DNA of 64,000 nucleotides from contig JAWXCK010000156.1 in NCBI GenBank assembly GCA_034408855.1, forward strand, positions 10,409 to 74,408, given 5' to 3'. The DNA is from JAIYDQ01 sp034408855. Lineage in GTDB: Bacteria; Planctomycetota; Planctomycetia; Pirellulales; Pirellulaceae. A program made the translations under genes and the position numbers. Of this stretch, positions 17,955 through 26,940 are shown in pieces. The first letter of the stretch is position 1; each line of letters starts with the position of its first letter. The notes under the pieces are model-generated. The model did not search any database. It worked only from the letters and a program-made list of their open reading frames with translations, and was not told where the DNA came from.

Positions 17955-19868
17955 CTATTTGCCTTCGAGCGGTTCGAAAATCGAGCGAAAGGTGATTCTA
18001 TCGATCGAATCCATTTGCGGGATCGGAGATGTTTCATGCATTTCATCAAGCAGTGCCGAAGTCAATTCGCGACTGTGGGTCACCGAAAAATAGTGAACAT
18101 CATCGAATCCCTCTATTTCCAAATGTGTTCTCTGATCCGAAGAAATTCTGTCCGTGAGCACAGCTAATGGCAGCAAGCGTGTACGTGGGCTGGTGCGAAG
18201 CCGCTGGACCAGTTCCGAAAGATTCATCTCTAAGACTTTGTCGACGATGAATACATACTCGATCGGATTTGGCTTTTGAATAAGTCGCATCGTTTCGCGA
18301 GCACTTTTCGATTCGAGAGTTCGAATCCCTAACATCGATAGTTGCGTGGCCAGTGCATCGCGAAGTTCACTTGCCCCTCCGACGACCAAGGCTAATGGCT
18401 TGCTTTCCAGCTCCAGCATCTCTTGCTTAGTCTGCTCGAACGTATACCGCCCTTCAAATTTCGTGTCGCTATCGAGCAACTGCGTCAGTGCCGAGGCGGC
18501 CGAATAGCGAATGGCCGGTGGCGAATTTTTTACGGCAGCCATCAGTCGAGCCATACTAGTTGCTGTATTCTGAGGAGCTTTTCTGATCGCATTGCCGATC
18601 GCTTGAATGCTTCGAAGCTGCGACCCAAGCAAACCGTTTTTCATGGACGTATCCGAAACGGCACCTAAGTATTCGAGATTCTCTGATTTCTCGAACGGTT
18701 TGAAATTGCGTTGGAAAGCTGGAAGATCGAGTTCGATCGTAGGGGCGATTCGGTAGTTTCTTTCAAGAATAATCGACGTTGCGAGCGGCGAGTCGATGCT
18801 GGTGTGCGGTGCGAGTTGAATCGCTAAATACGCAAGTCGGTAGGCTTCTTCCAAATGGATACTCGCTGCATCGTCAAGTTCCGACAATAAATGCTTTCCA
18901 TCCGACGACCATCGCCAAACACCGTACGTTTTAACTGTCGCCTCGCGACGCAGAGAATGGTAAAGCTTTAATTGAGCTTCCATTCGCCCTAATACCAAAC
19001 GTTGAGCGGCATCAGCGCTCGGCAGTGTTTGTCCGGAAGGAGCGAGGACTTTAGCTACCACCTGATAGGTTGGGCTGGTTGGCGGTAAAACGCTGACCGA
19101 AGCCATCAGCTCGGCAAGGTAATCGTTTCCCGGAGTTCGAGCAGCGATTAGTAGCAATCGTTCTCTTGCAATGGAATCCGACGTACTGATGCTCGCCTTC
19201 AACGCCGCCTTGCCTTCATCGCCCATCGTAATGATCAATTCCGAAACAATCGGCGCAGCCGGCTTACTCGACGACGCGACCGATTCTAATAATGCCGCGA
19301 TGCCCGACTCACCTGCTCCTTGAATCGCCAAAACGCCTCGCTTTCGATCGAGCAGCTCTTTCGAATTCAATTGCGAGATGGCGTTCGAAACCGACGTTTG
19401 GCTTCGAACGGCTCCAGACGACAATTCGAGAATCTTGTGAACCAACGCTCGTTGTTCTTCTGAAACTTTTTCAACATTGCTGCCTACTTTGAACCAAGTT
19501 TCCAAGCCGACCGACCGCGTCATTTTCGATGCCGTCGTCGCGTCGAGCGGTAGGGTCGCTAGTTGGTTCAAATAGCGTCCGACCTCATCCCATCGCTCAA
19601 TCCGAACCATATACAGAATAGCTCGACTGATATCGATTGCGTTTTGCGGTGGACGTTGTTGAAGCGACTGAACAACGACGTGACTTTCTTCGACAATTTT
19701 ATTCGTCAATACGCTGCTGGGGACTGCGGTTGCATTAGAAATTCCGCCAAAGGGTTGGGCTGCAGCTCCTGGTTCGCCAAAGATATTCTCTGGTTGGCCA
19801 AAGGCATGCATCGGTACGAGGCCACTCAGTAGGAATGATAATAGCGTTAGGCTAAACGGAGTTCTCAT
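17955..19868 (-). CDS. Exported HEAT-like repeat protein with C-terminal receiver-like domain
   Basis: A signal peptide (MRTPFSLTLLSFLLSGLVPMHAFGQ) is followed by a long helical region of about 450 residues resembling HEAT/armadillo repeats (LLDRKRGVLAIQGAGESGIAALLESV). From about residue 500 the sequence (LALVVGGASELRDALATQLSMLGIRTLES, YVFIVDK, LLPLAVLTD) reads like a CheY-type receiver fold, but the usual paired acidic residues and phospho-acceptor are not clear. An exported receiver-like domain is odd, since phosphorelays are cytoplasmic. The ATG at 19868 overlaps the argH stop by one base, and the sigma-54 activator follows after 25 nt, so co-expression is likely. Confidence 0.65.
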   Translation of the reverse strand: MRTPFSLTLLSFLLSGLVPMHAFGQPENIFGEPGAAAQPFGGISNATAVPSSVLTNKIVEESHVVVQSLQQRPPQNAIDISRAILYMVRIERWDEVGRYLNQLATLPLDATTASKMTRSVGLETWFKVGSNVEKVSEEQRALVHKILELSSGAVRSQTSVSNAISQLNSKELLDRKRGVLAIQGAGESGIAALLESVASSSKPAAPIVSELIITMGDEGKAALKASISTSDSIARERLLLIAARTPGNDYLAELMASVSVLPPTSPTYQVVAKVLAPSGQTLPSADAAQRLVLGRMEAQLKLYHSLRREATVKTYGVWRWSSDGKHLLSELDDAASIHLEEAYRLAYLAIQLAPHTSIDSPLATSIILERNYRIAPTIELDLPAFQRNFKPFEKSENLEYLGAVSDTSMKNGLLGSQLRSIQAIGNAIRKAPQNTATSMARLMAAVKNSPPAIRYSAASALTQLLDSDTKFEGRYTFEQTKQEMLELESKPLALVVGGASELRDALATQLSMLGIRTLESKSARETMRLIQKPNPIEYVFIVDKVLEMNLSELVQRLRTSPRTRLLPLAVLTDRISSDQRTHLEIEGFDDVHYFSVTHSRELTSALLDEMHETSPIPQMDSIDRITFRSIFEPLEGK

Positions 19869-21256
19869 CACATATCACCTATCAAAAGCTCTTTTTCCCA
19901 TCGCTCCATCTGTTCTGCGACCATCTTCGGATTGCTTGACCCATACGACATATATGAATCCACCGCACCGCTGATTCCTAAGCAATTCCGTAGCGATCCA
20001 TCGAGTTTCGCGTCGACACTCTTTAACTCAGCATCGGTCAGCTCGACTAACGGGACAGACCGCTTCCTGGCCAATCCTACCAATGAACCGACCAAATGAT
20101 GTGCAGTACGTTGCGGGAAGCCATTTTTTATCAGATACTCCATCAGGGCTGTCGCATCCAAATATCCCTGATCGAGTCTAGCTCGAATATTTTCGCATTG
20201 TAGCTCGGCACCTTCGACAATCGGGATGGCAAGCTCCAAACACGCCTGCACGGTATCAAAAGAGTCGAACAACGGCGGCTTGTCTTCTTGCAGGTCGCGA
20301 TTGTACGCCAAGGGCAACCCCTTGATGAGTACCAAAAGCGTTTGGAGATTGCCGATAACCCGACTGCTTTTCCCTCGGGTCAATTCAAGGGTATCTGGGT
20401 TAATCTTTTGTGGCATAATCGAACTACCAGTGCAAAACTGATGCGGAAGCTTCAGAAACCCGAATTCGAATGTCGACCACAAAATCCATTCCTCTGCCCA
20501 ACCACTGAGGTGTTCGGCGATCATCGTAAGGACAAAAGCCGACTCGACAGCAAAATCGCGATCGCTGCTGATATCGATACTGTTGGCTGCCACACCTTCG
20601 AATCCAAGCTGCTCGGCCGTCCAAAACCGGTCGATCGGTATGCTCGTTCCGGCGACTGCTGCGCCTCCAAGCGGACAGACGTTTGCTCGTCTTCGACAAT
20701 CGACGACTCGCGATCGATCGCGTGCTAGTTTTTCGATGTACGCTAACCAATAGTGCGCCGCAAGTACCGGTTGGGCCCGTTGGAGATGCGTGTATGCGGG
20801 TACGATCACACCTTCGTCAATTCGACATCGTTTGAGAAACGCCCGTTGCAAATCGAGCAACAATCGATCGATTCGATCAAGCCCTTCTCGAACCCATAGT
20901 CGAATATCTGTCGCAACTTGATCATTTCTCGATCTCGCCGTATGAAGCTTGCGTCCGACGTCGCCCAAGCGATCGATCAACGCCTGCTCGATATGCATGT
21001 GGATATCTTCTAATTCCGTACGCAGTGGAAAAGTACCCGCTGCAAGTTCAGCTCCAATTTGATTCAGCGTCGACTCGATCGACTCGGTCTCCTTCTCCGT
21101 TAGCTCGCCAATACGATGCAGCATTTTTGCGTGAACGATCGAGCCGCGAATGTCTTGAGGGTAAAGGCGTGCGTCGACGCTAATGCTTTCGCTGAAGAGC
21201 TCGAGGCGTTTGTCGGTAGAGGTCTCGAAAACACCACTGCGAGATAACGGGATCAA
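19868..21256 (-). CDS. argH: Argininosuccinate lyase
   Basis: Last step of arginine synthesis: argininosuccinate to arginine and fumarate. All family motifs are present: SRSGVFETSTDKRLELFSESI near the start, DIHMHIEQALIDR, KLHTARSRNDQVATD, THLQRAQPV, and the signature loop GSSIMPQKINPD with its catalytic serine. The 462-residue length is normal. The start is a TTG overlapping the upstream stop (TTGA at 21253-21256); the N-terminus fits family starts, so an internal start is unlikely. It acts in the cytoplasm as a tetramer. Genomic company (M48 peptidase before, exported protein after) is unrelated to arginine. Confidence 0.95.
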   Translation of the reverse strand: MIPLSRSGVFETSTDKRLELFSESISVDARLYPQDIRGSIVHAKMLHRIGELTEKETESIESTLNQIGAELAAGTFPLRTELEDIHMHIEQALIDRLGDVGRKLHTARSRNDQVATDIRLWVREGLDRIDRLLLDLQRAFLKRCRIDEGVIVPAYTHLQRAQPVLAAHYWLAYIEKLARDRSRVVDCRRRANVCPLGGAAVAGTSIPIDRFWTAEQLGFEGVAANSIDISSDRDFAVESAFVLTMIAEHLSGWAEEWILWSTFEFGFLKLPHQFCTGSSIMPQKINPDTLELTRGKSSRVIGNLQTLLVLIKGLPLAYNRDLQEDKPPLFDSFDTVQACLELAIPIVEGAELQCENIRARLDQGYLDATALMEYLIKNGFPQRTAHHLVGSLVGLARKRSVPLVELTDAELKSVDAKLDGSLRNCLGISGAVDSYMSYGSSNPKMVAEQMERWEKELLIGDM

Positions 21257-22650
21257 ATCAATGTTCCATCAAAGGGGAGAGGTACGTACTCAATTCGCTC
21301 TATCGATTCTACCACCACCGGCTTCCCAATAGAGTAATGCTTTTCCAACGATTTAACGCGACGTTCGAGGCTTGGGTGCAACCAAGACTCCTTTTTCGCG
21401 AGCGTTCGAGGCGTCAGTTTCTCAAGCGACCGAATCAACACCCTTGCCGCCGTTTGATGGGAAGCCAACGTCCCCTGGGGCAATTCGAAGGTGTTTTGCA
21501 AATTTGGCGACCGTGCGTCGATACTCTGAATTGTTCGTCCGCTCACGAAATCAAACGATCCTTGAACCGCCAGAAGGACGGCCATCCGATCGGCATCCAA
21601 CTCTGTCCAGCGTGCGACTCGAGTCAAAAGTCCGAGCATGGCTGCGACCGAACCTAGAATCACCACCGACTGAAATAGCGGTAATGCTCCCGACGGTATG
21701 CCTAACTGACTGAGAAGCAACAGACTGGGCTGTTCGAAAATGAGCGGCAGTATCAACACGATCGACGGCAGCATCCTCAGCCAAGCATGCCGTCGCACTA
21801 CATGTGCTGATTCATGGTAAACAATCAACCTAAGCTCGTCGTGGTCGAGCCTCTCCAATAGCAAATCGCTCAGCAATAGTAATTGATGACGCCGCCAAAT
21901 CCCAATGATCATGGCGCTTGCAATCGTTCGATTCGTTTTCCAATGGCGAATCGCACGAGGATTTCCGTTGGTTGCTTGCCAAGCATCGAGTATACAAGAT
22001 CTCTTCACTCCATCCGGCATCTTTTCCGTCGATAGTATCGATGATAACACGTATGGAAGTAAAACAGTCGTGAGCAAGATCAAAGTGGTCGCGGCTAGAA
22101 TCGTTGACCAGGCGTTTGAAGTAAACAGAAAGTCAGAAAGAAAGATCAAAATATCCCACAGCAGACACGAAACAAAGCATGGAACAAACGCCAACAGCCA
22201 ACCATGTCTCGCATTCAACGACGCGCGGGCACCGAGCGACGATTGTAGCTGAAATCTGGCAACGTCGATTAGGGTTAGCAAGAGGATCGATGGAAAACAC
22301 CATCCAGCGATGATCATTGCGGCGCTGTTCCATTTCGGAATAATCGATTCGATAAAGTCCCCCCAACCAATTATGGCGAGATAGCATGGTGCTAGCCCTG
22401 CCCAAATCCATAGCCAGGCTTGACTTCGCCACTCAAAAGTCATCAATTGAGATCTGCTAGATTTACGAGAGACAGTCGATGTCGAGCCACGATCCAGATT
22501 CCAAGCCAGGAGTTTGGCAATTACCCCAAAGACCCCAACCAATCCCAGGCACCAACTCAAGCAAAATGCCGATGCTGGATACTCGACAAAGTCATCGAGC
22601 ATCCAGCCGGAAAATACACTGAGAAGCATCCCAAAATAGATCAACTGCAT
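21253..22650 (-). CDS. M48-family membrane metallopeptidase
   Basis: The zinc site HESAH (YHESAHVVRRHAW) and the downstream third-ligand region RWTELDADRMAVLLA mark an M48/BlaR1-like peptidase embedded in membrane helices. Several hydrophobic segments precede it (about residues 1-60, 80-120 and 150-210), and two follow the active site. The C-terminal part (SWLHPSLERRVKSLEKH) matches the Hxx.R.. tail of HtpX/STE24 proteins. Substrates are likely membrane proteins or peptides. The stop overlaps the argH start by 4 nt. No partner BlaI-type repressor is adjacent. Confidence 0.85.
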   Translation of the reverse strand: MQLIYFGMLLSVFSGWMLDDFVEYPASAFCLSWCLGLVGVFGVIAKLLAWNLDRGSTSTVSRKSSRSQLMTFEWRSQAWLWIWAGLAPCYLAIIGWGDFIESIIPKWNSAAMIIAGWCFPSILLLTLIDVARFQLQSSLGARASLNARHGWLLAFVPCFVSCLLWDILIFLSDFLFTSNAWSTILAATTLILLTTVLLPYVLSSILSTEKMPDGVKRSCILDAWQATNGNPRAIRHWKTNRTIASAMIIGIWRRHQLLLLSDLLLERLDHDELRLIVYHESAHVVRRHAWLRMLPSIVLILPLIFEQPSLLLLSQLGIPSGALPLFQSVVILGSVAAMLGLLTRVARWTELDADRMAVLLAVQGSFDFVSGRTIQSIDARSPNLQNTFELPQGTLASHQTAARVLIRSLEKLTPRTLAKKESWLHPSLERRVKSLEKHYSIGKPVVVESIERIEYVPLPFDGTLI

Positions 22651-22785
22651 AGATGGAGCCTTGTTTCCAACAAACTTCGTGGATGAATTGACGATAAACG
22701 AAAGGTCCGATTCTATCTATGCCGCCTACAAACTAGACAACGGAGTAGCCAATACGACGCGCCAGTCGGTTGGATTGTATCGATA

Positions 22786-23904
22786 ATGCCAGCAACTCAG
22801 CGCCGTATTACATTGCTTATCCATTCGCTTGCTGGCGGTGGAGCTGAACGACAGATTGCTAGCCTGTCGAATCATCTGTCCCAACGAGGATTTCGATGCA
22901 CTTTGATCACGCTCGATAGTGCCAAATCCGATCGGTATCCGCTCGATCCGGACGTCAATCGAGTTGGCTTAGACGTCATGAAGCCGAGCCGATCGCTTTT
23001 CGCCGCTTGTTCAAAGAATCGAATGCGTATCAAAGTCTTGCGAGACGCGATCAAACGCAGTCAGCCTGATTGTGCAATCAGCTTTTGTGACAAGATGAAC
23101 ATTCTTGCCCTGGCAGCTTGTCAGACGCTTTCGGTTCCAACGATAATTTCCGAACGCAGCGACCCTCGTAAACAACATCTAGGCTGGATCTGGGAAGCGG
23201 CTCGTCGCTGGCATTACCCTAATTCAACGGCGGTTGTTGCACAAACCGAACCCGTCGCGGCATACCTTCGAACAATCGTCGGTTCGAACGTGAGCATTGA
23301 AGTCATTCCGACGGCGATCGATATTCCATCGCAAGGGCTTGACAATCGCACCGACTCTTTGGATAGAAACACGATCATCTATATCGGCCGACTCTCGAAA
23401 GAAAAAGGTCCCGATCGATTGCTTCAAGCGTGGTCTACCGTTGCCTCGAAACATCCATCCTGGCAGCTTCGCATCGTTGGCGTTGGCCCGATGGATTCGC
23501 AACTTAAAAATCAGTGCAACGACCTTTCGATTGCCCATCGAGTGGACTGGGTTGGGTGGAGCGACAATATATGGTCGCACCTAAGACAATCGCGGGCTTT
23601 CGTTCTGCCGAGTCATTACGAAGGTTTCCCGGCAGCGCTCGTTGAAGCAATGCATGCCGGCTTGCCGGTGATAGCCACCGACTGCTCCGATTCGATTCGC
23701 GAAATTATCCAGCACGAGCAAAATGGCTTGATCGCATCGAACAATCGCGAAAGTTTAGCGAATGCAATCGACAGACTTTTGGCCGATGCGAGCCTTCGGA
23801 AAAGTCTTGGGGCATCAGCATCGGCTTCTACGTCAAAATATCTTTGGCCATCAACCATCGAACGATGGATTCAGCTAGTGGATCGAGTCATTAAACTGGC
23901 CTAA
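22786..23904 (+). CDS. Glycosyltransferase family 4 protein
   Basis: This is a GT-B retaining glycosyltransferase. The N-terminal lobe starts ITLLIHSLAGGGAERQIASLSNHL. The C-terminal lobe has IYIGRLSKEKGPDRLLQAW, LRIVGVGP, and the donor-binding EGFPAALVEAMHAGLPVIATDCSDSIREII, whose EGFP..E is the EX7E motif. Related enzymes act in exopolysaccharide, O-antigen or glycolipid assembly. Acceptor and donor cannot be told. It is divergent from the M48 peptidase gene and 7 nt from the convergent TRASH protein gene. No signal peptide is visible, so it acts in the cytoplasm or on the inner face of the membrane. Confidence 0.9.
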   Translation: MPATQRRITLLIHSLAGGGAERQIASLSNHLSQRGFRCTLITLDSAKSDRYPLDPDVNRVGLDVMKPSRSLFAACSKNRMRIKVLRDAIKRSQPDCAISFCDKMNILALAACQTLSVPTIISERSDPRKQHLGWIWEAARRWHYPNSTAVVAQTEPVAAYLRTIVGSNVSIEVIPTAIDIPSQGLDNRTDSLDRNTIIYIGRLSKEKGPDRLLQAWSTVASKHPSWQLRIVGVGPMDSQLKNQCNDLSIAHRVDWVGWSDNIWSHLRQSRAFVLPSHYEGFPAALVEAMHAGLPVIATDCSDSIREIIQHEQNGLIASNNRESLANAIDRLLADASLRKSLGASASASTSKYLWPSTIERWIQLVDRVIKLA

Positions 23905-23911
23905 GCTGCGA

Positions 23912-24364
23912 CTATTTCTTTTCAGCGACTTTAGCAAACTTCGCCTTTGCAAAAGCTTTTTCGCCAAAGATCGATGTTAGCTTTTCTTCGTCTTTCATCT
24001 TCTCGGCTTTGCCCTTGCAGATGTTGCAACAGAAAGCCACCTTGGTTCCGTTTACATCGATTGCGGTACTCGCATCGAGTGGTTTACCGGAAAATGGGCA
24101 AGCGCCTTGTTCATACTGCTTGGTTGAAACAAGCTGTTGATTTGCCTTGGTTGTATACGTTGCTTTATCGGCTTCGAATTTCTTTGGGCAATTCCCGCAA
24201 CAAAAGTAGACGTTCCCATCCAAGTGCTTGACAGCATGCTCTTGCTTGGCAGCGGTACCACGGACAGGGCACTTAATCCCTTCCATCGAGATCGATTTCT
24301 CGGCAATCGCAATTCCGCCGACTACCAAACCAACTAACGCCATTGCAAATGTAAATCGCTTCAT
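23912..24364 (-). CDS. Secreted protein with two TRASH/YHS-like metal-binding domains
   Basis: A signal peptide (MKRFTFAMALVGLVVGGIAIA) precedes two copies of a Cys-rich unit. The first is KCPVRGTAAK..VYFCCGNCPKKFEAD, the second ACPFSGKPLDASTAIDVNGTKVAFCCNICKGKAEKM. Each has CP..G followed by a FCC..C block, as in TRASH/YHS domains that bind heavy metals such as copper. A lysine/alanine-rich tail ends the protein. A periplasmic metal sensor, buffer or chaperone is the likely role, but no efflux gene is next to it. Confidence 0.78.
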   Translation of the reverse strand: MKRFTFAMALVGLVVGGIAIAEKSISMEGIKCPVRGTAAKQEHAVKHLDGNVYFCCGNCPKKFEADKATYTTKANQQLVSTKQYEQGACPFSGKPLDASTAIDVNGTKVAFCCNICKGKAEKMKDEEKLTSIFGEKAFAKAKFAKVAEKK

Positions 24365-24553
24365 AATTTTTCCTCTGACAATTGGAACAAGGAATCAGTG
24401 CGCTGGCCCGGGCGGTCCAGCATAAGAGCACTTCGCTTTAGGTGAGCGGCAGGAACGAACTCAATTGTCGTTCGCCGTAGAACAGGCACATCCTAACACT
24501 ATTTAGCGTGCCGGGTCAAGAATATTGAGAAGAATGATGCTTAATATCGAGAA

Positions 24554-24940
24554 TCAGCAAGGAATCGTGCTGGTAGATATCGCATCGAAACCGCGAAAAA
24601 GATCGATAATTTGCTTTTGGACTTTTATTGCTCGAATAAGCGTCCAAACGTGGGAAGGTGAGAATTCTGCCGGATGCGTCGAGGCGAGTTGGTCGAGTTC
24701 CTCGGCGACGGCAGCCTCTTGATCTTGGGCCGAATGCAGTTGCAACTGCAGCGGCACTAATCGATCGACGATCGAAGAGGAATCGGTGAACTCGTCTATC
24801 GAATCGGAGCAATCCTGAACCAACAACAGCAGTAACTTCGCGAGTTGCGAAGGTGGCAATTGAGGATAAAGTTCCTCTATCTGTTGGAGTAGCTTCGCAA
24901 GGACCATCAAAGATGCTCTATCGAGGTAAGGGTGGTACAT
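24554..24940 (-). CDS. Hypothetical protein, helical, unknown function
   Basis: I do not recognise this gene. The ATG at 24940 opens a 128-residue protein predicted to be mostly helical (LMVLAKLLQQIEELYPQLPPSQLAKLLLLLVQDCSD, then HVWTLIRAIKVQKQIIDLFRGFD). There is no signal peptide or membrane segment. An overlapping 98-residue minus-strand frame (24516-24812) is arginine-rich and looks like a shadow. The gene is flanked by intergenic DNA on both sides. Confidence 0.5.
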   Translation of the reverse strand: MYHPYLDRASLMVLAKLLQQIEELYPQLPPSQLAKLLLLLVQDCSDSIDEFTDSSSIVDRLVPLQLQLHSAQDQEAAVAEELDQLASTHPAEFSPSHVWTLIRAIKVQKQIIDLFRGFDAISTSTIPC

Positions 24941-25250
24941 AGAATCCTAGCTTTGCCGTCGAGTCGAGGCAAATTCGCCAAGTGAGATTCTTAGAACTGA
25001 CTAGAATTAGCCGTCGGGGTAGCCAGAACGACCTACTCAAGCGTTATAATCCGCAACGTTGGCATCCCACCCTTGCTTTCGGCTGCGTGGTTGTTTTGGA
25101 ATCGCCCCTGAGCTTATTTTCGGATCAACTGTCGCTAGCCCAATGCCACTCACTTTCGTAGCGCCGTGCCGCTCTCCAAGTCGAAGTCCAACTAAACTTT
25201 CAATATAGCCTTTCACCAAAACCTACGACTTCTTCAACGAGGAACCCTAA
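24941..25250. other. Intergenic region with a candidate promoter, no gene seen
   Basis: The 310-nt stretch contains one good -10 box, TATAAT at 25045-25050, facing the amidohydrolase gene; a -35 is not clear. A GAGGA ribosome binding site lies 8 nt before the ATG at 25251. No other structure stands out. Confidence 0.4.
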
Positions 25251-26837
25251 ATGTATTTCGCAAAGCTTCGCTTCGTATCGATATTGTTCGTCGCTTGCGC
25301 GATGCATCATTCTAGGACGATCCTCGCGGAGACGTACGATGTTTTGCTGCGGAACGGAACGGTGCATGTGGGAGATGGAAATCCACCAGTCGTCGAAGAT
25401 GTCGGAATCAGAGACGGACGCATCGTCGCAATCGGTGTAAACTTGGCCGTGTCTGCCAAGCAAGTTTACGATTGCAAAGATCAAGTCGTCTGTCCAGGTT
25501 TTATCGACCTCCATACACACAGTGACGACCCGATCCTCGAACGCGAAACGAGGGCGAATCGCAACTATTTGATGCAAGGTTGTACCACCGTCGTTACGGG
25601 TAACTGTGGCGGCGGGCACGTCGATGTCGCTGCATACTTTAAAAAGATTGACAAAGACGGTGCGGGCACGCATGTCGCTCATCTTTTGCCGCACGGAAGT
25701 CTTCGATCCAAAGTGATGGGAAAGGACGATCGAGCTCCAACTGCGGAGGAACTCGCTGAGATGCAAGTCTTAGCGGAAAAGGCGATGATGGATGGTGCCT
25801 TTGGAATGTCGACGGGTTTGATTTACATACCGGGAACCTTCGCAAAAACGGATGAACTCATCGCGATTGCAAAGAGCGTTGCCAAACATCATGGCATCTA
25901 TGTAAGTCATATCCGAGGCGAAGGGTCGGGCTTATTAGATAGCGTGCAGGAAGCGATCAAGATCGGTATTGAAGGCGGATTGCCGACGCATATTTCACAT
26001 TTCAAAGCGAGCGGAACCGATTCTTGGGGAAGTCTACATCTGGCAGCGGCTATTATCGAAAAGGCTCGAAGCGAAGGGAAGATCGTGACGGCAGACCAAT
26101 ATCCTTATATCGCATCGAGTACGTCGCTTGAAGCCACCTTGCTTCCCGATTGGGCTCGGGCTGGTGGACGAACGTCGTTAAAGAAGCGGCTTGATGACCC
26201 CGAATTGACGGCAAGAATTCGCAAGGACGTCTTAAAATCGCTCAACGTGATTCATCGCATCCAATTGGCGACCTACAAGCCTCGCAAGGATTGGATAGGA
26301 AAAAATCTCGAGGAGATTGCGAAAGCCGAATCGATTGAGGTTGTCGATCTTGTCCTGCTGATCGAGCGCAATGGTGGTGCGCAGATCGTCAATTTCGGTA
26401 TGAGCGAAGAAGACGTTCGAATGGCGATGAAGTTGCCTTGGGTCGCGACAGCCAGCGACGGTAGTTCAAAAGTACCTTCCGAGAGTATGCCTCATCCACG
26501 TTCCTTCGGGACGTTCCCACGCAAAATCGGACGCTATGCGATCGAGCAGAATGTAACGACTCTCGAAGCTGCAATTCGTAGTGCAACGTCGCTCCCCGCC
26601 GGAATTATTGGAATGTCAGATCGCGGCCTTCTTCAATTAAACAAAGTTGCCGATATCGTTGTTTTTGACCCGAAGGCATTTCGCGATCAAGCAACCTACG
26701 ATGAACCGTATCGCGAGCCAACGGGTACGAAAATCGTTTTGGTTGGCGGCGAAGTCGCGGTATTGGACGGTAAGCCTACCGGCGTTTTGGCTGGGAAAGC
26801 AATTCGCAAGAATTCGCGCGCCGTTCCGCTACCCTAA
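25251..26837 (+). CDS. N-acyl-D-amino-acid deacylase/D-aminoacylase-like amidohydrolase, exported
   Basis: After an N-terminal signal (SILFVACAMHHSRTILA), the sequence matches D-aminoacylase-type amidohydrolases: YDVLLRNGTVHVGDG, VCPGFIDLHTHSDD (HxH metal ligands), TVVTGNCGGG, GMSTGLIYIPGTFA, YVSHIRGEG and THISHFKASG (His ligands), and VATASDGSS (catalytic Asp). The C-terminal beta-sandwich closes with KVADIVVFDPKAFRD. The reaction is hydrolysis of N-acyl-D-amino acids, or a dipeptide or hydantoin-like amide. D-amino acids from peptidoglycan are a possible source. 528 residues is normal. A GAGGA box supports the start. Confidence 0.88.
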   Translation: MYFAKLRFVSILFVACAMHHSRTILAETYDVLLRNGTVHVGDGNPPVVEDVGIRDGRIVAIGVNLAVSAKQVYDCKDQVVCPGFIDLHTHSDDPILERETRANRNYLMQGCTTVVTGNCGGGHVDVAAYFKKIDKDGAGTHVAHLLPHGSLRSKVMGKDDRAPTAEELAEMQVLAEKAMMDGAFGMSTGLIYIPGTFAKTDELIAIAKSVAKHHGIYVSHIRGEGSGLLDSVQEAIKIGIEGGLPTHISHFKASGTDSWGSLHLAAAIIEKARSEGKIVTADQYPYIASSTSLEATLLPDWARAGGRTSLKKRLDDPELTARIRKDVLKSLNVIHRIQLATYKPRKDWIGKNLEEIAKAESIEVVDLVLLIERNGGAQIVNFGMSEEDVRMAMKLPWVATASDGSSKVPSESMPHPRSFGTFPRKIGRYAIEQNVTTLEAAIRSATSLPAGIIGMSDRGLLQLNKVADIVVFDPKAFRDQATYDEPYREPTGTKIVLVGGEVAVLDGKPTGVLAGKAIRKNSRAVPLP

Positions 26838-26885
26838 GCCACGCGGGATTCGAGCTTAGGGGAGGAGCTATTTTGCTTGATAGGT

Positions 26886-26891
26886 TATAAT
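26886..26891 (+). promoter_or_regulatory. Candidate -10 box (TATAAT)
   Basis: A perfect TATAAT lies 49 nt before the start at 26941. The -35 is not evident. Confidence 0.35.
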
Positions 26892-26940
26892 AGCGATGTG
26901 CTAGGAATTTTGAGAGTCCCAAACTATCGGAGAGTGATTC

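Noticed and set aside
24516..24812. Arginine-rich minus-strand frame overlapping the 24554-24940 gene
   Set aside because: Composition is typical of a shadow frame; the 128-residue frame is longer and better balanced.
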